Shown: positions 51,550 to 62,420 of the stretch, one piece after another
How the letters are laid out: each line of letters starts with the position of its first letter
Position numbering within the stretch: the stretch's first letter is position 1
Assembly (NCBI RefSeq): GCF_000003815.2
Contig: NC_049983.1
Coordinates: 1,477,999 to 1,541,998, forward strand
Direction: 5' to 3'
From: Branchiostoma floridae
Taxonomy: Eukaryota > Chordata > Leptocardii > Amphioxiformes > Branchiostomatidae
Length of the DNA: 64,000 nucleotides
Translations under genes and position numbers: made by a program
Notes under the pieces: model-generated
Database searches by the model: none
What the model was told of the DNA's origin: nothing
The model's input: only the letters and a program-made list of their open reading frames with translations

Positions 51550-54500
51550 ATGGCTATGGACTTTATGAACGGCCGTGACGACGTTAGGCCAAAGTGCACT
51601 GCACATAAACAACAACAAAAGGTACAGAATTCTGATATTAGTTCCAACGATATGTCTTTACTATCACTAAATGTCCGCGGACTGCTTGAAAAAAACAAAA
51701 GAAGGTCATTATTATCATATGTAAAAAACCAAAAGGCTGACATAGTTTTCCTTCAAGAAACGCATTTCACTGCAGAGACAAGAGATGTTTTATCTAGAGA
51801 ATGGCAAGGCCCTTGTTTTCAAGCCTTCGGATCTAATTGTAGCAGGGGGGTAGCAATATTGATTAAGCCTTCAGCCAATTTTATGTTAGTAGACTGTAAG
51901 TACCTAGACAATAATGGAAGAACCCTTCTACTGAAATGCACCATTGATGATACAGAGTTTTGCTTAGTTAACATTTATGCCCCAAATAGAGTTAAAGAAA
52001 GAAATACCTTTATTATGAAACTGTCAGATTGGTTAAGTAGTTTAGACCCTACTAACCTAATTTGTGGTGGAGATATAAATTGTGTATTGAATCCTGAATT
52101 TGATAAAAAGGGAGGTAGACTAGATACTGCAGGAAGGTCTGCTAAAGTTGTGAAAAAGCTATGTTCTAGACTAGAAATATGTGATGCCTATAGGTTAGTT
52201 AACCCCACCACCCGACAGTTTACTTGGCGTAATCTTACAAAAAATGTAGCCTGTAGACTAGACTTTTGGCTAATTCACAAGACCCTTGTAGGAAAAATTG
52301 GCAAATGTGATATAAGACCTGCAATACTTACTGACCACCAGGCTATATTTCTAAAACTCAAATTCCATAACTGTGCCAGAGGCCCTGGAACTTTTAAACT
52401 AAATGTAGATTTATTAAGAGACAAAGAATACTTTGAGAAAATCTGTAACTTAATTCAACAAGAGAGTAATAAGACCACTACATCAAATAGAGATAAACTA
52501 GATTTATGTATGATTAAAGTAACTGAGTTTTCAAAACAATATGGAGCCAAGAAAGCCAGAGAAAGCAGAGAACAGATAGAGAGGTTAGAGAAAAAACTGT
52601 CTTCCCTTCAAAGTGAAATAGATAGTAATCCCACTAATGACCATATACTAGTACTTAGCTACAAGCAAGCACAATCTAGATTAGAAGACCTTTATATGAA
52701 AAAATCACATGGAGCATATGTAAGAGCTAGAGCCAAATGGAGAGAAGAGGGAGAAAAACCTACTAAGTACTTCTTAAACTTGGAAAAGAAAAGAGGAAGT
52801 GACAAGGATATTAACTTGTTATCCATTGATGGGAGAGAGATTAGTAGAGACTCAGATATTCTTAGTGAATGTAAGGAATACTATGAACAACTATACCAGG
52901 AAGACAATATAAGTGATATAGACATAGATCAGTACTTAGAAAGTGTACAGTTAGAAAATATCTTGAGCCAAACTGACAGAGAATTCTTAGATAAACCAAT
53001 TACTAAAGATGAATGTAAGGATGCCCTTTTCTCTATGAAAGAAAACAAAAGCCCTGGCCTTAATGGCATTCCCTCAGAATTTTTTAAGATGTTTTGGCCC
53101 TATATAGGAGACCTAGTTTATAATTCTATTCAGGAAACATTGATAGAAGGTAAAATGTCTGTTTTGCAAAGACGTGCAATGCTAAGGTTAATACACAAAA
53201 AAAATGAACGCCACAACCTAGACAATTGGAGACCAATTAGCCTTCTCAACACTGAATATAAAATATTTGCCTTTGTTCTTGCCAACAGACTTAAGAAAGT
53301 TTTACACAAGTTGATTAATAATGACCAAACAGCTTATATCAAGGGTAGATTCATTGGACAAAATGTAAGACTAATTAATGATGTTATTGAATATGCTAAA
53401 ACCCAAAATATCCCTGGAGCAGTAATATTCCTGGATTTTACTAAAGCTTTTGACACTTTGAATAGAAAATTTATGTGGAAGGTTCTAGAAAAATTTAACT
53501 TTGGCCCCTCGTTTATCAGTGCAATAAAATGCATGTATAATGACATTAGTAGCACCATCAGTAATAGAGGATGGTTATCTGACTTCTTTCCCTTAAAGAA
53601 AGGCATACGCCAAGGCTGTCCCATATCTGCTCTTTTATTCATCCTCACAGTAGAGATTATGGCTGTAAAGATCAGACAGGCACAAGACGTGGAAGGAATT
53701 AAAGTTAAAACCCATTCTAATGAAACTGTTGACATTAAAATCTCACAGGTAGCTGATGATACCACCTTGTTTGTATCTGACCTTACATCAATGGAAAATG
53801 CCTTCAAACTTATTCAAGATTTCTGTAGTGTTTCAAGCCTAAATCTAAATGTTAAAAAATGTGAAGGTTTATGGATTGGATCCTATGTTGACAGACAAGA
53901 CACCCCCTTGGGTATATCTTGGCCAAAGACACCTATAAAATCCCTAGGTATATACTTCTGTAACTCATCCCTACACCATGAATGTGAACTGCTAAACTGG
54001 GAGAAAAAGATAGAAAGACTGAAAACCACACTTCAAATCTGGAAAGGTAGAAACCTAACTCTATATGGAAAAGTTACTGTCTTAAAATCCCTTGCCCTTT
54101 CACAAATAATCTATAACATGTCTATGATTCTTACCCCACCTTGGGTGATAAACATTGTAAAGAAAGAAATATTTACTTTCCTGTGGAATGGTAAAAAAGA
54201 TAAGATTAAAAGAGATGTTGTTAGCCAACCTATTGAGCAGGGAGGATTAGGCCTGACAAACTTAGATCTCCAAAGACAAGCCCTACTTGCATCCTGGATA
54301 CCAATATTAGTGACAAATGACAACGCAAGATGGAAAGTTATTGCGTTAACATTTATAAACTCCCTTGGTCAAGACAATTTGCTATTGCATATGAACTTTA
54401 CTTCTGATAAAGATGGTCCTGACATGAGTAAATTCCCCACATTTTATAAACAGGTAATATCATCCTTCCACTCTGCTGGTGGAGGAGGTAAGAACAAACC

Positions 54501-55446
54501 CTCTAGTGTAAGTGAAATAATGGGTGAAACTATATGGTGCAAAAAATATATAAGGTCACAAGGTAAAACAATTTTCTTCCCAACCTGGATAAAAAATGAC
54601 ATAATATTCGTAAAAGACATTTTCCCCTTAGACAGGTTCATGTCTCTAGATCACTACCCTCAGCTTAACCTAAACACAAGACCTAATGGTATTATTGAAT
54701 ATATAACTCTGTTTCAAGCTATACCTCTTACATGGAAGAATGCAATAAGAAACCATAGAGGCCCAATTCCTTATCAAAGATTAGAGCTTAACACCCTTAC
54801 CCCATGTATATTTGATGGTAAAACAACAAAACAAATCAAAAGCAAAAACACCTGCAAATTGTTTTATAATGCATTAGTGCAGGCACAGGCCAAGGAACCA
54901 ACATGCTGTAAAAAATGGCAATCCATATTTCCTACTGAAACCCTGGCTTGGGAAAATATCTGGAGATGGTTAAGCACACAGACCTGTATAGACACTAAGT
55001 TAGCAGAGTTAAACTACAAACTATTACACCGAATATTACCATGTGCACACAATCTGCACAAATGGGGTATCAAAGATGAAACGGGACACATATATGATGC
55101 AACATGTACACTATGTAGCAGTGGAAGCATAGAAGATTATGAGCATATGTTCTTTAAATGTGAAAGACTGTGTAATTTCTGGGAATTAGTTAACACATTT
55201 GTACCCTTGCCCAACATAAAAATTACTTTGCAGGAGATTTTATTTGGAAAAATTGATCATTTGATAACTGCTAAAGACCAGAAAAATAGAACCTTTACTG
55301 TTACTGTGGCTAAATGGACAATCTTTAAAACTTGGATCTGGCTTAGAAAAGACCCACACCTGTGCATTACTAGCCTCTTTAATGTCTTTGAAAAGGACTT
55401 CGAAGAACGGATATTCCATGATAGACTGACAGCCAATGTAGATTGA
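51550..55446 (+). CDS. LINE ORF2, APE endonuclease plus reverse transcriptase
   Basis: 1298 residues. Residues about 35-275 are an AP-like endonuclease (LNVRGL, VFLQETHF, VNIYAPN, CGGDINCVL, CRLDFWL, TDHQAIF) that nicks target DNA. Residues about 490-780 are the reverse transcriptase (NWRPISLLNTEYKI, DQTAYIKGRFIGQNVR, VIFLDFTKAFDTL, GIRQGCPISALLF, QVADDTTLF). The active site reads VADD rather than the usual Y/F-ADD, with both aspartates kept. Near residue 1185 there is a CX2C...HX4C region (CTLCSSGSIEDYEHMFFKC). The layout is L1/Tx1 clade. The frame is +1 relative to ORF1 after a 61-bp gap, so reinitiation is needed. The reading frame is strongly AT-rich. Confidence 0.92.
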   Translation: MAMDFMNGRDDVRPKCTAHKQQQKVQNSDISSNDMSLLSLNVRGLLEKNKRRSLLSYVKNQKADIVFLQETHFTAETRDVLSREWQGPCFQAFGSNCSRGVAILIKPSANFMLVDCKYLDNNGRTLLLKCTIDDTEFCLVNIYAPNRVKERNTFIMKLSDWLSSLDPTNLICGGDINCVLNPEFDKKGGRLDTAGRSAKVVKKLCSRLEICDAYRLVNPTTRQFTWRNLTKNVACRLDFWLIHKTLVGKIGKCDIRPAILTDHQAIFLKLKFHNCARGPGTFKLNVDLLRDKEYFEKICNLIQQESNKTTTSNRDKLDLCMIKVTEFSKQYGAKKARESREQIERLEKKLSSLQSEIDSNPTNDHILVLSYKQAQSRLEDLYMKKSHGAYVRARAKWREEGEKPTKYFLNLEKKRGSDKDINLLSIDGREISRDSDILSECKEYYEQLYQEDNISDIDIDQYLESVQLENILSQTDREFLDKPITKDECKDALFSMKENKSPGLNGIPSEFFKMFWPYIGDLVYNSIQETLIEGKMSVLQRRAMLRLIHKKNERHNLDNWRPISLLNTEYKIFAFVLANRLKKVLHKLINNDQTAYIKGRFIGQNVRLINDVIEYAKTQNIPGAVIFLDFTKAFDTLNRKFMWKVLEKFNFGPSFISAIKCMYNDISSTISNRGWLSDFFPLKKGIRQGCPISALLFILTVEIMAVKIRQAQDVEGIKVKTHSNETVDIKISQVADDTTLFVSDLTSMENAFKLIQDFCSVSSLNLNVKKCEGLWIGSYVDRQDTPLGISWPKTPIKSLGIYFCNSSLHHECELLNWEKKIERLKTTLQIWKGRNLTLYGKVTVLKSLALSQIIYNMSMILTPPWVINIVKKEIFTFLWNGKKDKIKRDVVSQPIEQGGLGLTNLDLQRQALLASWIPILVTNDNARWKVIALTFINSLGQDNLLLHMNFTSDKDGPDMSKFPTFYKQVISSFHSAGGGGKNKPSSVSEIMGETIWCKKYIRSQGKTIFFPTWIKNDIIFVKDIFPLDRFMSLDHYPQLNLNTRPNGIIEYITLFQAIPLTWKNAIRNHRGPIPYQRLELNTLTPCIFDGKTTKQIKSKNTCKLFYNALVQAQAKEPTCCKKWQSIFPTETLAWENIWRWLSTQTCIDTKLAELNYKLLHRILPCAHNLHKWGIKDETGHIYDATCTLCSSGSIEDYEHMFFKCERLCNFWELVNTFVPLPNIKITLQEILFGKIDHLITAKDQKNRTFTVTVAKWTIFKTWIWLRKDPHLCITSLFNVFEKDFEERIFHDRLTANVD

Positions 55447-55741
55447 TTGTACAAATTTTCTATTGATAGTTTGGCATGAACTGCACCTACTGTTAGACTT
55501 CTCCATTTTTGATCATAGTGTAATATCAGACTGTACATATTCCTTAAGGTTCCCCAGATGTACTACATGTATCTGTCTCTTCTAACTGTTCCACTACCCA
55601 TGTACTGCATGTAATTCGTCCAGACACACCAGTATATGTTATCCCTCCATGTGCAATGGTACTCAACTGTACAAAATCTTGTCTTAGTTGTTGACAAATG
55701 TACTGTTGTTGTTGTTGTTTTTAAAAAAAAAAAAAAAAAAA

Positions 55742-55821
55742 CTACGGTCGTGTGAAACACCCGATTCGAGTCCGGACAGTATTGGTTGGGAGACCACCAA
55801 GGAAGGCTGGATGCTGTAGCC
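55742..55821 (+). pseudogene. Degenerate 5S rRNA-like sequence at LINE 3' junction
   Basis: Begins CTACGGTCGTG, includes ACACCCGATT and CGAGTCCGGAC, then TTGGTTGGGAGACC (internal C-box region of 5S) and ends ATGCTGTAGCC. Compared with a normal 120-nt 5S rRNA it starts at about nucleotide 3, keeps both ends that pair in helix I, and lacks about 35-40 nt in the middle. It begins at the first base after the LINE poly(A). Confidence 0.7.
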
Positions 55822-57400
55822 CGAAGAATCCAAGAATTCGTCTTTCGTAATTGTACGGAATCCCCAAATCCCGTGGGATGTGCAAAAAGGTGACTCTCTA
55901 CTGTATTACTAAATAAGTAAATGTATTACTATCATTAACGGACGGATTTTACCAACATTTAATTGTTGCTTTAAAAGATTACATCCGAATGTTCCTTACA
56001 CATCATTTAATACCCATTATATATGACTTACGGAGGTGATTACGGAGTCAGTTTCGTTTAGGCCCCCCTCCCACTTCATGTAATACCATATTCATATCTG
56101 GAATAAAACGATAAATTATCAACTTACTATACTTTTCCCTCCACAGAATGGAACGGACATTCGTAAGCTTGATAAGAAAACACTTGGGTGTTCACAGTTA
56201 TATGCCTTCCCTGTTTACTACAGCGATTTTTCTCCTCACGTTAACTGGGACCCGAGCTGCTTTCCTTCTCGGTCTTATCGGGGTCAGTGGTAAAGGTGAC
56301 CTAGTTTAAAGGTGAATATATGGTCCTGATGGTACAGATCATGTCCTTGCATTTTGCCGCCAGGTTAAGGTTTGACAGGGTCTGGTCGTTTGTACAGGTT
56401 AGCACACAAGTCATATCATCATTGTTCTTTGATATCGATTAGGGGGATTTGTAAAATTTATAATCACGTTATGAATAAAGACACGAAAATTTGCGATTTA
56501 CTCAGACCCTGATTCATTCTATCTAAGGAAATAACTGTCATCTAAAATAGAGAACTCGTACCTCTATGAAAAGTAGTCAGCATTTGTAGAAATGATTGAA
56601 ATGATAGTTTTATCTTATCTATAATCATTATTCTTTACCGTTAGTGATGAAAAGCTTGGATATGATTTAGACCTGTCAGCGATGTGACGTTGACATATTA
56701 TGACAGGGATAATTTCGGCGCATGGTCGGGCAGATTGCAAGAACGAATGTTATGACTTACAATATGTGTGTATTTCTAGATGTTCAGTTAGATTACAACT
56801 ACCTTACAGTACAAGAAGAAATCCCTAACATCATTAAGTGTTGCAATGTTATGGAAAAATCTTTTCCACCTAAACTAAAAAAAAGAACAACAGGCTAATT
56901 AGAACGGTTGTTTTATATCTGTGGCTGATTGAAACATCCCTACTGGTGATATGTTTGACCCTGGATAAGTAAATAAAAATTAAATTAAATATACAGTTCC
57001 TAAAAACATCCCGGCCGGGTGACGGTTTGAAAGTGTTACACTAGCACATAATGGTAACAACTGTTCTGTAAAATCATGAAGCACAGAGTTTCTCTTCATT
57101 CTACTTGAATGCTGCTGTTATATGGAGTCAATGGACACATTACGCTGTAACGTGTACAGTGTACAGTATACGGTCAAACTGGGGAACTTCGCATTATTGC
57201 ACATGTCAGATACTTGCACGAAATACGCTGTAAATGTTGTGTGCAATTAAACGGATGCAATTAAATCTACTGTAACTTCCTTGCTGTGGCACTGCTTCGA
57301 GTTTTAAAATAATGATAATATTTTGCGCGAATTATCCTGCCATTATTATCTTTCCTACCAGATTTCACCTCTTGCCTAAAATGTGCAACTTTTTGTTTTG
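55822..57400. other. No gene recognised
   Basis: AT-rich spacer between the LINE/5S junction and the zinc-finger promoter. No exon evidence. Confidence 0.4.
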
Positions 57401-57409
57401 TTTGCTACG

Positions 57410-57624
57410 CTCAAAACCACGTGTAAAGTGCTATGCGTCAATCGCTGGTTTGACCCAAAGTGAAGCGCGCATCAGGTTTGTGACCTCTCACCTTTGCCCC
57501 GAACGTGAGCAGACGTCCGCCATTTTATTTTACGTCTTTGTCTCCGGTATATCTCCGAAGAATTGTCGACATTTAACGTAGTCACCACGAGTCTTGGAGA
57601 CCACGAACCAACATAGCTCTACGG
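57410..57624 (+). promoter_or_regulatory. Promoter and non-coding first exon of zinc-finger gene
   Basis: Homologous to 62915-63124 over its length: GCTCAAAACCAC, GCTATGCG, AGGTTTGTGACCTCT(C/A)ACCTTTGC, TCCGCCATTTT (a YY1-like CCGCCATTTT core), and a donor (TCTACGG then gtaagacatgtg). Conservation of this block next to two separate loci, ending in a GT donor, supports a shared promoter plus exon 1. Confidence 0.7.
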
Positions 57625-58175
57625 GTAAGACATGTGTTTGTCGTTAATGCTTCCAGCTTGTTGCTAATTCAGCGGTAAAATGGAATTAGTAATATGTTTG
57701 TGATTGGTGTTTTGATGGGGAGGGGGGCAGTAGTACTGTAATGTGTGGGATGTATACGGGACCACATTACACGTGGATATCTATCACATAAGACTTTCTA
57801 CCAGTCTTCAAAACTTTGGTCCTAGTACTTAATAGACCCGGGGACGGGGTTTTGCTACTTGTATCCCAGGAAGAATTAATTGCTAAGGAAGGGTGAAGCC
57901 ATGTATAAAAAAAAATTTCTTCCTTTTCCTTGGTCTAACCAAAGCTCCTTGGTCTAACACGAAAAATGAGTACTAGTAGATCCTAACGCACGTATTCTGT
58001 GTATAACAAAATGGCTAGAGTACCATAGAATGTGGCAAGAGAAGTCTTGTGGGAGGCATATTGCATTCTTTTGCAAATTCCTTTATAATAGATATATGCT
58101 GTTCCAGGTAGCGGCGTCCCTCCCGTGCATCCAGACAGAAGCTAGCATCAGATACGGCGCCGCTGTCATTTACAG

Positions 58176-59213
58176 GTATATGGTTTCACAAGGTACCAGT
58201 GTGATAAGTGCGACTATTCTGCAGCCCAGAAATCTGCTTTGTTCAGACATCTAGCAAAACACAAGGATGATCGTTACGTGTGTGTCGAGTGTGGGTACAG
58301 GACACCTTATAGGCCAATGTTATCTCGACACATGCGAACCCATACAGGAGAAAGACCCTACAAGTGTGACCAGTGTGACTATTCTGCAGCACGGAAAACT
58401 GATTTGAAGAAGCATCTGGCAAAACACACTGGAGAGAAACCCTTCATGTGTGGGGAGTGCGGGTACAGGACATGTAATAGGTCTAACTTATCCGTACATA
58501 TGAGAAAGCATTCAGGGGAAAAACATTTTAAGTGTGACAAGTGTGACTATTCTGCTGCACAGAAATCCTGTTTGGACAAACATGTACTGAAACACACTGG
58601 TGAGACGCGCTTTATGTGTGACGAGTGTGGGTACAAAACAGCTTATAAAATAACCTTATTGCGACACACGAGAACCCATACAGGGGAGAAACCCTACAAG
58701 TGTGACCAGTGCGACTATTCTGCAGTACAGAAATACGACTTGGACAAACATCTAGCAACACACACTGATGAGAAACCCTACACGTGTGTAGAGTGCGGGT
58801 ACAGAACAGCTAAGATGTCTAACTTATTCAAACATATGAGAACGCATTCAGGGGAAAAACCCTACAAGTGTGACCAGTGCGACTATTCTGCTGCGCAGAA
58901 ATGTTCTTTGGACCGACATCTAATGACGCACACTGGTGAAAAACCCTACATGTGTGGAGAGTGTGGGCATAGGACAGCTGAAAAGTGTAACTTATCCCGA
59001 CATATGAAAACACATACAAGAGAAAAACCCTATAAATGTGACCAGTGCGACTTTTCCGCAGCAGAGAAGTCCACTTTGGACAGACATCTAACAAAGCACA
59101 CCGGTGAGAAACTCTACATGTGTGAAAAGTGTGGATTCAGGACATCTCGAAAGTTTTCCTTATCTGTACATATGAAGACTCATACAGGAGAAAAACCCTA
59201 CAAGTGCTTGTGA
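58176..59213 (+). CDS. C2H2 zinc-finger protein, 12 complete fingers
   Basis: A predicted DNA-binding factor. The exon opens after an acceptor (tcatttacag) with VYGFTRYQCDKCDYSAAQ, the first of twelve fingers; odd fingers are CD(Q/K)CDYSAA type and even fingers C(G/V/D)ECGYRT type, joined by TGEKP(Y/F) linkers. Coding begins upstream. One model starts at ATG 58030 (MWQEKSCGRH...YMLFQ), splices at 58107 across a 68-nt intron, and keeps frame, giving 371 residues. The first in-frame ATG inside this exon lies only in finger 2. The non-coding exon ending at 57624 is the likely leader. The frame ends TGEKPYKCL-stop inside a thirteenth finger whose remains follow. Confidence 0.88.
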   Translation, partial: VYGFTRYQCDKCDYSAAQKSALFRHLAKHKDDRYVCVECGYRTPYRPMLSRHMRTHTGERPYKCDQCDYSAARKTDLKKHLAKHTGEKPFMCGECGYRTCNRSNLSVHMRKHSGEKHFKCDKCDYSAAQKSCLDKHVLKHTGETRFMCDECGYKTAYKITLLRHTRTHTGEKPYKCDQCDYSAVQKYDLDKHLATHTDEKPYTCVECGYRTAKMSNLFKHMRTHSGEKPYKCDQCDYSAAQKCSLDRHLMTHTGEKPYMCGECGHRTAEKCNLSRHMKTHTREKPYKCDQCDFSAAEKSTLDRHLTKHTGEKLYMCEKCGFRTSRKFSLSVHMKTHTGEKPYKCL

Positions 59214-59290
59214 CTTTTTGCTGCACATCAATCAGCTCCACGGTCCAATTTATCCTGACAGATAAACACCCATACAGGGGAAAAAAAACA
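59214..59290 (+). pseudogene. Decayed thirteenth finger
   Basis: After the stop, CTTTTTGCTGCACATCAATC and TCCAATTTATCC, then AACACCCATACAGGGG, are recognisable as F(F)AA.QS, SNLS and NTHTGE of a further finger, with a deletion around the second cysteine and an internal TGA. Confidence 0.65.
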
Positions 59291-61207
59291 TTTGTAATTC
59301 ACCCGTAGAAACATTTGACAAGACATACCATGGAACCTACATTGTGTCTGTGTGGCAAAATGCACAGCATACGAAATGTACGCCTTAAAACGTGAATGGG
59401 CTCGTTCTCATTGAAATGTAAAAAAATGCTGTCGCCTGCATTTTCGACTTGATATGGAGCAAATTATAGACAACATCGTCATCACTAGTCCTATAATTTT
59501 CCACAACCCATGTAATACTTTACAAAAGATGTACCACAACATTCATATTGGTTGATGGCTTGGAAGGTTTCACCCGCTAAAACTGGCTGTCGCCTGAGAA
59601 GACACGAAGAATTCAAATAGTAGTCAAAAATGTAATAATTCAGTTCCCAGAATGATTGTTCGGCAGGTTAAACCAGCTACCCAGGTCATCTGACCGACCA
59701 CGTCAGATCGCTCCCATCACCGATCTTGGAGGCTGTGTGAGGTTTGTTTATGCCTGTCGCTAAATTCGGTAGCAAACGTTGCCACCACGAGTGCGATGGT
59801 TGATACGGTTATATCATCCATGTATACGTATAAGACTAGAAATGGCCGTTTTTGTGACGCATGACAGATTTTCTGGCTTTCTATAGAAACAAAAAAGGGT
59901 CAATGACTGCCATTTGTAGCCCAACTTGTTTAACGAAATGTTGTACAGAAATGACTGAAACAAACGTTACCATTGTGCTATGCTTTCTACGCTTTCTATT
60001 TGACCTTGTGTAAAAAAGATACCCACTTTTTAAATGTCTCTAGGGATGTCCACTTATATTTAAATGATAAAGCAAAAAATGTTAATCATTTTGAAGAAAA
60101 AATGGCAAAGTTTACTGTTGTGACACCCCGTAATACATAACCAAAGGGTAAGAAAATATTTGCAAAAGTTGCATTTTTTGGCAATCGTTAAAAGTGGAAT
60201 TTTCCTAAACAAATTTCAGTGAAAAATAAGCCGATTTATTTGCCATTATTTACATTTCAATGAGAACAAGTGAAATGGTCTTGTAGAACTAATAGCCTCC
60301 TAGGATTAAAATGTTATCTGTAGTCTTAGCCTTGACCTGGGTCCGATAACTACTCTTTAAAAAAGAAATTCATAATCATATTAGAGGTAGACATTTTCAG
60401 GTAGACTGTCGATCATTATAGCATATCTTTTAAGAGGTTGGCTTGAACTTATGCCTTAGTAAAATAACCACTATAGTTGTAGATTCTGTACAACTATATT
60501 TATATGTATAGCACTATACCTAATATTTCACGCCCTGATATTCTGAGTGCTTATTCTGTATTTTGTTAAGCTCATAGCAATACCTTTTACATGTCTGAGA
60601 ATGTAATGGAGTTTGGTGAAGGTCATTTAAAATAAAGAAAATTAATGTAAGTTATACGAAGCCATTGATACTGTGTTGATTTACATAGTGTAACGATTCT
60701 GACTACATTGTTACATATGAGGTTTATTGTTAATGTACAATCGTTGCTTTGTTTTGGCTTTATTTTTCATCGAAGGGGATTAAAAATTCTAAATGTGAAT
60801 TGAACAAAAAAACTCGTTTTTGTTGACTTGGCATGATTGGACATAGAAGTAAAAGCCTCACACAACCTTAGAAAAAGATGCTAAGGCCCTGCTGGTAACA
60901 TACGTGTTATATCATTTGAGACCTCTTAGACGCAATAGTTTAACATATAAAGTCACGTCATACACGCCGTACGTTAGTCAATCATGTAGATCGTAGATAT
61001 AAGTAGCCATGATGGGTCGCCATACTACGAAAAATAGAGCTGAAATGGATTTTGAACATGTATAAAGTTTCTCGTCGAACGATATTTATCGCCCCTATAA
61101 CAGGCTTCGCTACGGTCGTTTTTTTTTTAAATTGGAGTGATGACATAACAAAAACCAAAAGCGTTCATCCGGTTATCAAGAAGAGATAAATCGCACGACG
61201 CAAAAAA
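59291..61207. other. 3' flank of the zinc-finger gene, no other gene recognised
   Basis: AT-rich. Likely 3' UTR followed by spacer; an AATAAA-type signal occurs at about 60632. No domains seen in any frame. Confidence 0.4.
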
Positions 61208-61450
61208 AAATGTATTTAAAAAAGTACTACAGCGCGATGGCTGATTTTACCAACGATTTACTTGAGATCATTGACGCGGATAATATTATAGTAGGGTGCA
61301 TTTACGAATCACGACAAGCGAATATGTTGGAGTTGGGGTATAGCGTACAAAAAAAGTAAAAATAAAAATAAAAAAAAGTTTCTTCTTAAATTTGACGGAA
61401 TGTTTTAAATGGGACCATGCTGGGTCAAGCGGATCTGGAGTATCTTGTTC
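61208..61450 (+). mobile_element. MITE family M, partial third copy
   Basis: GACGCGGATAATATTATAGT followed by AGGGTGCATTTACGAATCAC matches the interior of 32871-33353 (about 32938-33100), including the later GGGACCATGCTGGGTCA. Neither terminus is convincing. Confidence 0.6.
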
Positions 61451-61675
61451 AGTCGTAATTTTAGTGTTTTTAGCCTAACCTTTAATAGCAATATAGGCAA
61501 CATTTAAATTTTGGCGACGACTCGGTGACAAGCCTAACAGTATAGAGTGCGTCAGTTTGGCGAGAAATTCGATAGGTATTTCTGGAATTGTCCCGCGTGT
61601 ATCCTTTGGAGGGGAATAACTCTATAAGGAATTGACGGACAATAATGATATTTGTGATGTAGATAGCTTTAGATG

Positions 61676-61800
61676 TCATCATCATCATCGCAGGCTGCTT
61701 GTCCGGACCAGGTCCACCCTCTCCTTCCAGACGTCTCTGTCCCCCGTAACGTTCTTTAAGTCCCGCAACCCCACATCACGAGCAAGCTGGTCTATACATG
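61676..61800 (-). mobile_element. LINE (RTE-like) C-terminal remnant
   Basis: The minus strand reads DQLARDVGLRDLKNVTGDRD then WKERVDLVRTSSLR and a stop, followed by an ATG microsatellite (about 61674-61690). The D-R-x-x-W ending plus microsatellite tail is LINE-like. Confidence 0.55.
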
Positions 61801-61819
61801 TTAGTCGATATATCTTACA

Positions 61820-62420
61820 TAATATATGCTAATCATGCAAATCAGGGGCTAATTTGCATAATCAATGAGAACAGTTTATAAATTCACAATATTTCATAAT
61901 AGGATACTCAACATATGGCATATGTTACTGAAAAAAAAAGTGTAGCCTAACTGTATCTGTCCGATTGGCAAATATTCCCAGAATTGCACAGCAATTCATC
62001 CGCGCGTGCGCAGTTGCATCATCTCTTTGAAGGAAAGTAACTTTGGAAAGGCTTGAAGGATTGTCGGGATTTTTAATATGTAGATAACTTTGAAGGCGCC
62101 TTCCATAATTAAGGACTATTAAAGCAAGCCAAGGGCTTATTTGCATAATAAATGAGGACATTTAATTAATCCACAGCATTTCATAAAGGCCACTCAAGCA
62201 TATAACATATGGCACGTGTAACTGAAAAAAGAGAGAAATATCAATAGACATCAGTTATGCAAATCGTTATTTATTAACTTATTTGCATAATTAATAAGGA
62301 ATCGATATAATAGCATAGTGTTAGATTACGATAATTTTATTCTTGTGACAATCATAGCCTTATCAGATCCAAGTTACGTAAATTAGGGTCTCATTTACAT
62401 AATTTATGAAAAATGCTACA
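61820..62420. repeat. Second octamer-rich repeat cluster
   Basis: Units at about 61827, 62120, 62250 and 62375 each have (A)TGCAAAT ... ATTTGCATAAT-like halves. A segment CAC(A)(A/G)(T/C)ATTTCATAA...AACATATGGCA...TAACTGAAAAAA occurs twice (about 61885 and 62175), about 295 bp apart. Confidence 0.6.

Larger units (their letters stand above)
50002..55741 (+). mobile_element. L1/Tx1-like LINE with intact ORF1 and ORF2
   Basis: It contains a 5' region of up to 280 bp, ORF1 (50280-51488), a 61-bp gap, ORF2 (51550-55446), a 3' UTR of about 275 bp with a GTT microsatellite, and a 19-base A run at 55723-55741. Both ORFs lack internal stops, so this is a young copy. The exact 5' end is not visible; the left limit given is the end of the foldback target duplication. 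The A run is followed directly by 5S-rRNA-like sequence. Confidence 0.85.

Noticed and set aside
55742-55821. Functional 5S rRNA gene
   Set aside because: About 35-40 nt of the middle are missing, including parts of the internal promoter.
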